This document shows positions 40,804-46,229 of a stretch of 46,229 nucleotides of DNA, piece by piece; position 1 is the stretch's first letter; each line of letters begins with the position of its first letter. The stretch is from positions 1 through 46,229 of the forward strand of contig CAZNHL010000033.1 in assembly GCA_964572965.1 (NCBI GenBank). Direction: 5' to 3'. Source of the DNA: CAZNHL01 sp964572965. Its GTDB lineage: Bacteria > Bacteroidota > Bacteroidia > Cytophagales > UBA9547. Under the pieces are notes generated by a model, which saw only the letters and a list, made by a program, of their open reading frames with translations, searched no databases and was not told the origin of the DNA. The translations under genes were made by a program, and so were the position numbers.

Positions 40804-40821
40804 ATAATATAAATCAGGCTT

Positions 40822-41343
40822 TTAGCTTAATTTAAAGCTTTTTACAATATCATAAGCTTCGAGCAGGCTCATTACGTGCGCATCTGCCTCGGGGTATTTT
40901 TCAGTTTCTTCAATTACCTGGATTGTTTTAATGCCTAGTTTTTTTGCAGGTTCAAGGTCACGGGCTTTGTCACCGATCATAATAGACTTTGTGACATCAA
41001 TGTTATGTTTTGCAATTGCTTTTTCCCACATCAATGATCCGGGCTTACGCGTCAGAGATGAAGATTTACTTTCGTGGTAAGGAGAAATGTAGAAGTCGTC
41101 GATGGCATTATTGGAAATTTCCTGTAAGTAATTATGGCAATTATCTACGTCATCCATCGTAAATATACCTTTTGCAATTCCTGACTGATTGGTAATCACG
41201 ATCAGTTTGTAGCCGTCAGCTTTGAATTTATTGAAAGCTTCTAATACGCCCGGCAGGATCTTGAACTCTTCAAGGGTATATACATAATCTACTTTATCTT
41301 TATTAATGACACCATCACGGTCGAAGAAAATACATTTATTCAT
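40822..41343 (-). CDS. HAD-superfamily GmhB/HisB-N-type phosphatase
   Basis: A 173-residue HAD subclass III phosphatase. Motif I is FFDRDGVIN (Asp8, Asp10), motif II VITNQSGIAKG, and the Lys of motif III is in TRKPG. Motif IV is MIGDKARDLEPAK. The best match is D-glycero-D-manno-heptose-1,7-bisphosphate 7-phosphatase, which makes lipopolysaccharide heptose; histidinol-phosphatase is the alternative. The usual zinc-binding Cys/His cluster of GmhB (C-P-H ... C-x-C-R-K-P) reads SPYHESKSSSLTRKP here, so the zinc site is missing. I chose ATG 41343 (MNKCIFFDRDG); the frame extends to 41364 with seven less plausible residues. No other heptose or histidine gene is adjacent. Confidence 0.75.
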   Translation of the reverse strand: MNKCIFFDRDGVINKDKVDYVYTLEEFKILPGVLEAFNKFKADGYKLIVITNQSGIAKGIFTMDDVDNCHNYLQEISNNAIDDFYISPYHESKSSSLTRKPGSLMWEKAIAKHNIDVTKSIMIGDKARDLEPAKKLGIKTIQVIEETEKYPEADAHVMSLLEAYDIVKSFKLS

Positions 41344-41517
41344 GTTGTATATTTTTATGGCCACAAAGGTAAGGCTTTTGTAGTGTAATTATAAATGTAT
41401 ATTCTAAAATGCAGATAAGGACGGATGTTGTGCAATGGGAGAGTTGTGTTGATTTTTGATACAAAAAGGAACAGTTACTGACTTAGTGATCAGCAAACAA
41501 AGGATAATCTTAAGAAA

Positions 41518-42774
41518 TCAGGATAAGACTTTTTTAATTGCAGCGGCTTTCAGAAGACATTCGTCATATTCTGCAACAGGGTCGGCGTAATAAGTGATGG
41601 CGCTGCCTGCCTGGTAAGAAAGGTAGCGGTTTGTACTATTATATAAAATGCTCCTGATGATTACATTAAAATCAAAATCACCTTCGGGAGATATATAACC
41701 AACACACCCGGAAAATAAACCTCGTTTAGTAGATTCATATTCTTCAATGAGTTGCATGGCACGCAGTTTGGGAGCGCCTGTCATACTGCCCATCGGGAAG
41801 CAGGCTATTAAGGCGTCTATTCCGCTTTTCCCGTCAGATAATTCTCCTTTTATGGTAGAGATCATCTGATGGACATGGGGGAAGGTATAAATGCCAAATA
41901 GTTCTGCTACTCTTACTGAGCCGGGTTTACAAACTTGTGACAGGTCGTTCCGGACAAGGTCCACAATCATTACGTTTTCAGATCTCTCTTTCGCGCTGTT
42001 GTATAGTTCACTTTTCAGTCTTAAATCTTCCTGCTCATTTTGACCGCGTTTGGCAGTTCCTTTGATTGGCTGGCTGATCAGCTGATTCTCTTCTTTCTTA
42101 ATATAACGCTCCGGTGATGCGCTGATCAGAAATTGTTCATGTACTTTCAGAAATGCTGAAAACGGGGCAGGGGAAAGTCGGTTCAGTTTTTTGTAAACCT
42201 GTAAGGGGTCAATATCGGCATTCTCTGCATAGAATTCCTGACAAAAATTGACTTCATAAATGTCTCCCCGAAGGATATGTTGTTGCAGTAATTCAATATT
42301 CCGTATGTACTTTTCCTTTGTTAATCTATTGTTTATTGAAATTTGGTTAATGATCTCATTTTTAGGTATTTCAGTACATGAGATAACGTTTATAATAGCC
42401 TCCGGATTTGCGGAATGAATCGTGATTGTTGTCTCATTGATCTCCAGCAGATGTTCCGGTACAAAAAAATGGTAATCGGGTAGTTTGATGCCGTCCGGAT
42501 TGTTACTTTCTAAATTCTCCAGTTGGTTTTTGTAATCATAAGAAATAAAACCGAAACACCATTTATGTTCTTGCTGCAATCGTTTCAGTTCAGCAGGCAG
42601 ACTTTCTGGCTTAATTACTTCTTTTGCACCTATGGCCAGTAAATGTCGGAATGGTTGTGATGGATAAGAGAATCCGTTGGGATTCAGGTAACAAAGGTCA
42701 GTATGCGAAGTTGCCCATTGGAGTGCCTTTTCAATGAAAAAAGCATCGTATCTGATCTTTTTACTGTTACTCAT
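41518..42774 (-). CDS. pabB: Aminodeoxychorismate synthase component I
   Basis: A 418-residue chorismate-binding enzyme that makes 4-amino-4-deoxychorismate for folate. PabB rather than TrpE is supported by the motif SQPIKGTAKRG, with the PabB-type lysine (PIKGT) where TrpE has PIAGT. Other chorismate-site motifs are NLIVDLVRNDL-like MIVDLVRNDLSQVC, VHQMISTIKGEL, CFPMGSMTGAPKLRAM, GLFSGCVGYI and the final YYADPVAEYDECLLKAAAI. The PabA amidotransferase partner is not in the window. The frame begins at a GTG (42795) that overlaps the upstream TPR stop (TAGTG). I list the ATG at 42774 as start; the GTG is a real alternative that would give translational coupling. Confidence 0.92.
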   Translation of the reverse strand: MSNSKKIRYDAFFIEKALQWATSHTDLCYLNPNGFSYPSQPFRHLLAIGAKEVIKPESLPAELKRLQQEHKWCFGFISYDYKNQLENLESNNPDGIKLPDYHFFVPEHLLEINETTITIHSANPEAIINVISCTEIPKNEIINQISINNRLTKEKYIRNIELLQQHILRGDIYEVNFCQEFYAENADIDPLQVYKKLNRLSPAPFSAFLKVHEQFLISASPERYIKKEENQLISQPIKGTAKRGQNEQEDLRLKSELYNSAKERSENVMIVDLVRNDLSQVCKPGSVRVAELFGIYTFPHVHQMISTIKGELSDGKSGIDALIACFPMGSMTGAPKLRAMQLIEEYESTKRGLFSGCVGYISPEGDFDFNVIIRSILYNSTNRYLSYQAGSAITYYADPVAEYDECLLKAAAIKKVLS

Positions 42775-42794
42775 GGTTGCTGTCTCCGTCTCCA

Positions 42795-44306
42795 CTATAA
42801 ATCATCAATGTCACTCAGCGCTGTTTTGGCTTTTTGGTCGATACTGTTTTTGTATTCGTGACCTTTGTAAGTTAGTGCTTTATTGAAAAAGTGTTTTGCT
42901 TTTCCTTTGTCTTTTTTGTCAGCAAATATATAACCGAGCTGTAACGAAGCATTGGGGGCAAAGTAATAATTGTCTTTTACAGTAGTAAGATCTATTGTTT
43001 TGTTGTAATAAATAATGGCATTGTCCAGGTTATTGGTTAAGTGGAAAAGCCGGGCTTTGCGGTAAAAGTATTCTACCTGGTCTTTATGGTTTGTGAAATT
43101 GTTGACTGTAATGCCCTGTAAAAGTACTTCTGCTTCATTATAATTGCCTCCGTCACAGAGTAACCTGGTTTTTAACAGATTTTTATTAGGTTTCTCATCG
43201 GTATTAATCATATGCAGCGCTTTTTTGTCTGCATCGTAATAAGCCTTACCCGTGTTTTTTACCCTGTAAATGTATTTGGAGGTTTCTGTCTGGTCGTCAT
43301 TTTCAAGCCAGTGGCATAAATACATTTTGTAGTAAACGTCTTTCAGGTAATTTTGGCCATGATATTGGTAGACAAAGTATTTATACCAGGCCAGCGCATT
43401 TTCAAAGTCAAGTTTGGAAAGGTACGTGTCGCCGATGATCCTGTATGTATTTGGTATTTGCGCGTATTCTTCTCCTTTTGGTCTGTTAATCAGTGTTTTC
43501 TGGGCGAGTTCGCTACGGCCGCTCATGTTTAACAGAGTTCCGTAAATGTTAACCAGTAAAAGGTTGTCAGGGTTTTCTTTGATCAGTTTTTCCATTGGTG
43601 CATATACTGCAGTTGGATGTTTGAGCAAAGTGGCTTGTAGCAGCATGCGGAATATTTCGGCTTCCAGTTGCACCGGGTTTGGCTTTTTAATGGCAATATC
43701 GAGCTCTTTCAGTCCTGTATTGATATTGCCTTTCATGCCAACAATGTTTGCAATCCAGCGGTATTTGTCCGGGATACTGCCTATCATGGTGTGCAGGAGA
43801 CCTAACGATTTATAAGTCGGGATAAATTCCGGATGTTTTTTTTTGTTACTGTTTAGCAGGCTGTAAGCATGTTTGATATTCCAGGCCGCACTTACATTTT
43901 CTTCAAACTTTACCTGTATCAAAGCTTCCTGAATATGTATTTCAGCAAGAATGAACTGATACCAGGGAGATTGGCTGTCCTGGAGCTCTACTGATCTGAT
44001 CCGTTTGGAAAAATTGCCAGCTACCTGTTCAAATTGTTTCGGGTTTTCACTCCAGAAAACCTTTAAGAATTCGATGTGGTTTTCAAGGTAAAGATTAATA
44101 CCATTGTCAGGATCTTGGTGTTTTATTTTTAGCAGGAGCGATTCTGCTACAGGTAGCTTCATTTTTAGTGCTTCATCATAAATTTGCTGATGAGCGGGCG
44201 TGAAGTCAAAGTGTGCAAATGACTGAAGGCAGATGCACATAAAAAAAGGGAAGATAAAAATATCTGCCCTTTTTTTTAAAAGCCTATGTTGAAGCTTCTG
44301 TATCAA
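42795..44306 (-). CDS. Exported TPR-repeat protein of the pabB operon
   Basis: This 503-residue protein has a long signal peptide: a basic N-region (HRLLKKRAD), a hydrophobic run IFIFPFFMCICL and a likely cut after SFA (~31). The mature part is helical and TPR-like throughout. Clear units are EYAQIPNTYRIIGDTYLSKLDFENALAWYKYFV and YRKARLFHLTNNLDNAIIYYNKTIDL, with the last NASLQLGYIFADKKDKGKAKHFFNKALTYKG. No catalytic motif is visible. It sits between the zinc-ribbon gene (adjacent stop/start) and pabB (overlap), so it is probably co-transcribed with them. Its link to folate synthesis is not obvious. A terminator-like hairpin lies inside its first 25 codons. Confidence 0.72.
   Translation of the reverse strand: MIQKLQHRLLKKRADIFIFPFFMCICLQSFAHFDFTPAHQQIYDEALKMKLPVAESLLLKIKHQDPDNGINLYLENHIEFLKVFWSENPKQFEQVAGNFSKRIRSVELQDSQSPWYQFILAEIHIQEALIQVKFEENVSAAWNIKHAYSLLNSNKKKHPEFIPTYKSLGLLHTMIGSIPDKYRWIANIVGMKGNINTGLKELDIAIKKPNPVQLEAEIFRMLLQATLLKHPTAVYAPMEKLIKENPDNLLLVNIYGTLLNMSGRSELAQKTLINRPKGEEYAQIPNTYRIIGDTYLSKLDFENALAWYKYFVYQYHGQNYLKDVYYKMYLCHWLENDDQTETSKYIYRVKNTGKAYYDADKKALHMINTDEKPNKNLLKTRLLCDGGNYNEAEVLLQGITVNNFTNHKDQVEYFYRKARLFHLTNNLDNAIIYYNKTIDLTTVKDNYYFAPNASLQLGYIFADKKDKGKAKHFFNKALTYKGHEYKNSIDQKAKTALSDIDDL
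44241..44277 (-). promoter_or_regulatory. Terminator-like hairpin inside the start of the TPR gene
   Basis: On the minus strand, an A-run then GGGCAGATA, loop TTTT, TATCTTCCC (one mismatch) and TTTTTTT: all the parts of an intrinsic terminator, 30-66 bases into the coding region and just past the zinc-ribbon stop. It could attenuate the downstream half of the operon. Confidence 0.5.
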
Positions 44307-45062
44307 TTATTTTTTAGAAGGAGCTGTTTCTGCAACCGGAGCAATTTCTACACCTGCAAAAATACGTCCGCAATGTTCGCAAACGATAATCTTTTTGCGT
44401 TCTTTGATATCAGCCTGTCTTTGTGGAGGTACAGTATTGAAACAACCGCCGCAAGCATCTCTTTTTACCAATACAACGCCAAGACCGTTAATAGCATTAC
44501 CTCTGATTTTATTATAAGAGGTAAGCAGTCGTTCTTCAATTACTTCAGCAGCTTTAACTCTTTCTTTTTTGTATCTTTCTTCTTCTTCGTTGCTTTCCCC
44601 TACAATAACATCAAGTTCCGCTTTTTTAGCGATAAGGTCTTTTTTACGTTCTTCTAGGGCGATTTTTGTTTTTTCGATGTCTGCGGACTTTTGGGTCAAT
44701 TTAAAGCCGGCTTCTTTGATTTTCTTTTCAGAAATTTGGATTTCAAGCTGTTGAAGTTCAGTTTCTTTAGTGATAGCATCGTATTCCCGATTGTTTTTCA
44801 CATTCATTTGCTGGTCTTCGTATTTCTTGATCAGCTTTTCTGAATCCTTAATGCTTAGTTTTCTGTTAGCAATTTCTTCTTCGTAAGAATTAAGCTCATT
44901 CGTGTATTTGCTTATTCTTGTTTCGAAACCCGCCAATTCATCTTCTAAATCTCTGATTTCTTCAGGAAGGTCACCTCTTATTTTAAGGATTTCGTCTAAT
45001 TTTGAATCTAATTCCTGAAGTTTTAGAAGTGCTTCGAGTTTTTGAGCTACCGTAATTTCCAT
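44307..45062 (-). CDS. Coiled-coil protein with C-terminal C4 zinc ribbon
   Basis: A 251-residue cytoplasmic protein. Residues ~8-190 form a long, highly charged coiled coil (heptads rich in Leu/Lys/Glu, with NVKNNREYDAITKE in the middle). Residues ~200-235 are a zinc ribbon with Cys204, Cys207, Cys228 and Cys231 (ACGGCFNTVPPQRQADI ... CEHCGRIF). The C-terminal tail is Pro/Ala/Lys-rich. This family (zf-RING_7 type) is conserved next to Nif3 genes in Bacteroidota, and here the two are four bases apart. It probably binds nucleic acid or a protein partner; the exact role is unknown. Confidence 0.88.
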   Translation of the reverse strand: MEITVAQKLEALLKLQELDSKLDEILKIRGDLPEEIRDLEDELAGFETRISKYTNELNSYEEEIANRKLSIKDSEKLIKKYEDQQMNVKNNREYDAITKETELQQLEIQISEKKIKEAGFKLTQKSADIEKTKIALEERKKDLIAKKAELDVIVGESNEEEERYKKERVKAAEVIEERLLTSYNKIRGNAINGLGVVLVKRDACGGCFNTVPPQRQADIKERKKIIVCEHCGRIFAGVEIAPVAETAPSKK

Positions 45063-45066
45063 TTAT

Positions 45067-46176
45067 TTAAAAGTAACTTATTGGGTTCGTTTTAGTTTGC
45101 GACAAATTGGCCACAATATTAGTGAATTTTTCAGACAAAAAATTAAAAAATAATTCTTTTGTACATATTTCGCTTTCATAGTGGCCTATATCTGCGATCA
45201 TTATTTTGTTGTCAGCATCGAAAAACTCATGGTATTTGAAGTCTGCGCTTATAAAAGCATCAGCACCGGCCTTGATTGCATTGGGAAGTAAAAAGCTTCC
45301 TGCCCCCCCGCAAAGGGCTATTTTCTGTATGGGGCTGCCGGTGTAAGAGGTGTATTTGATACAGCCGGTATTCATTTTATCTTTCAGGTATTGCAAAAAA
45401 TCTTTCTCTGATAAAGCTTTTGGTAAAACTCCTATTGCTCCCGAACCAACTTCCTGGTTCTCATTTTCAAGCGGGGAAACGTAGTAGGCTACTTCTTCAT
45501 AAGGATGATTGCTTCTGAGTGCTTTTAAAACAGTACTTTCCTGATGGTTTGGGAAAATGACCTCAATGCGGTCTTCTGTCACATATTCCTGTACATTGGC
45601 TTGTCCCAAATGAGGGTTTGCCTTATCGTCAGGCTGAAAACTACCTGTACCTTCAAGCTTAAAAGAACAGTTTTTATAATTGCCTATCTGACCGGCACCG
45701 GCTTCATGTAGAGCCGCTAAAACAGTTTCTGTGTGTGCTTTAGGGACAAAAGTAGTCAGTTTGCTCAATAGCTCTTTTTTAGGTGCCAGGATTTGTATTT
45801 TTTCCAATCCCAGTTTCTGGGCAATTTTAAAATTTACTCCCTCACTTACATTATCAAGGTTAGTGTGGGCAGCATAAATGGCAATGTCATTTTTAATAGC
45901 CTTAATAATAGTGCGTTCAACATAACTGTTGCCATTGAGCTTTTTTAAGCCTTTGAAAATAATAGGGTGATGGGCTATAATCAGGTTGGCTCCCAGGTTG
46001 ATAGCTTCGTCAACAATGGCTTCTGTCGTGTCAAATGCTATAAGAATACTGGTAACTATAGTACTGCCATTGCCGGTAATTAACCCGGCATTGTCATAGC
46101 TTTCCTGATATGCTAAAGGCGCCAGCGATTCAATAGCTTTAGTAATATCCTTTATTGTTATTTGAGATGAAAGCAT
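45067..46176 (-). CDS. Nif3-like dinuclear metal centre protein (YbgI/GCH1-like family)
   Basis: A 369-residue Nif3-family hydrolase-like protein. The metal ligands are visible: His69-His70 (IAHHPIIF), His104 and Asp108 (AHTNLD), and His332/Glu336 (GHYESE), the HH...H-x-x-x-D...H-x-x-x-E set seen in E. coli YbgI. Residues ~130-245 form the inserted PII-like domain of the long form. The family forms toroidal hexamers; enzymatic substrate is uncertain, and annotations as GTP cyclohydrolase I type 2 are not well supported. It is the first gene of the nif3 > zinc ribbon > TPR > pabB run; the promoter lies at the window edge. The start is ATG 46176. Confidence 0.92.
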   Translation of the reverse strand: MLSSQITIKDITKAIESLAPLAYQESYDNAGLITGNGSTIVTSILIAFDTTEAIVDEAINLGANLIIAHHPIIFKGLKKLNGNSYVERTIIKAIKNDIAIYAAHTNLDNVSEGVNFKIAQKLGLEKIQILAPKKELLSKLTTFVPKAHTETVLAALHEAGAGQIGNYKNCSFKLEGTGSFQPDDKANPHLGQANVQEYVTEDRIEVIFPNHQESTVLKALRSNHPYEEVAYYVSPLENENQEVGSGAIGVLPKALSEKDFLQYLKDKMNTGCIKYTSYTGSPIQKIALCGGAGSFLLPNAIKAGADAFISADFKYHEFFDADNKIMIADIGHYESEICTKELFFNFLSEKFTNIVANLSQTKTNPISYF

Positions 46177-46229
46177 ATTGTGGTTTTGATTGGGGTTAAA
46201 TATACAATCTTCAATTGAGAATTGAGAAT

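Larger units (their letters stand above)
40305..40821. other. 517-base intergenic region between CHAP and phosphatase genes
   Basis: It holds no convincing gene. It contains the orphan terminator at 40370, the inverted repeat at 40537, repeat copy B and the bidirectional terminator at 40760, listed separately. A 20-codon plus-strand frame at 40431-40493 (MQYLNELEKILSPFKDLGGR) looks protein-like but is too short to call. Confidence 0.5.

Noticed and set aside
46177..46229. Direct repeat ATTGAGAATTGAGAA at the right edge
   Set aside because: Too short and cut by the window end to interpret.

Overview
The window comes from a Bacteroidota genome, probably a gliding or T9SS-bearing member of the Cytophagales/Chitinophagales/Sphingobacteriales side, though I cannot place it further. 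The grounds are a giant adhesin with a type B type IX secretion (T9SS) C-terminal domain, a PorP/SprF-family outer-membrane protein, a PD40/TPR protein, an ECF sigma/anti-sigma pair whose anti-sigma factor carries SprB-like and T9SS-CTD-like modules, a Bacteroidota histone H1-like gene, and AT-rich intergenic sequence with TTTG/TAnnTTTG-type promoters. Two runs of exactly 10 N (21350-21359 and 28708-28717) are scaffold gaps. Each one breaks a real gene: the histone-like gene and ligA.

Layout. 1-14660 is a surface-adhesion locus: a 3820-residue repeat adhesin and a TPR/PD40 periplasmic protein on the minus strand, with a PorP/SprF-family gene transcribed divergently. 14738-21429 is a plus-strand block: tRNA-Leu(GAG), a D-lactate dehydrogenase, gyrA, an exported TPR protein, an alpha-oxoamine synthase likely to make sulfonolipid or sphingolipid bases, and the broken histone-like gene. 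21434-23662 holds a small SRPBCC protein and, in the opposite direction, the ECF sigma/anti-sigma operon. 23734-36995 is almost all minus-strand: a coiled-coil protein with an HPD J-like motif, dapA, beta-carbonic anhydrase, ligA, unknown membrane proteins, a lipoprotein di-heme peroxidase, a large TPR protein with a PLDc_N/Coa1-like membrane neighbour, a lipoprotein glutathione peroxidase and argS.

37219-38943 (plus strand) carries an arginine-decarboxylase-type enzyme and a 43-residue lipoprotein missed by ordinary ORF cut-offs. 38948-40803 is a small accessory island. It has two copies of a ~125-bp repeat and two inverted copies of its palindromic REP-like core, a DUF2185-like small protein, a truncated gene remnant running into a REP copy, a CHAP-domain amidase-like protein and an orphan terminator. 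40822-46176 (minus strand) returns to conserved genes: a GmhB-type phosphatase, pabB, an exported TPR protein, a zinc-ribbon coiled-coil protein and a Nif3-family protein. The last four run nif3 > zinc ribbon > TPR > pabB with almost no spacing and look like one operon.

The most interesting points are: (i) the inner-membrane anti-sigma factor ending in a T9SS type-B-CTD-like module, which could let a sigma factor sense the secretion or gliding machinery; (ii) the adhesin/PD40/PorP locus, whose PD40 protein lacks the OmpA domain usual in its relatives; (iii) the REP-like element cluster, with covarying stem flanks, around possible effector/immunity-type genes. All calls rest on reading the sequence alone; no database search was run.
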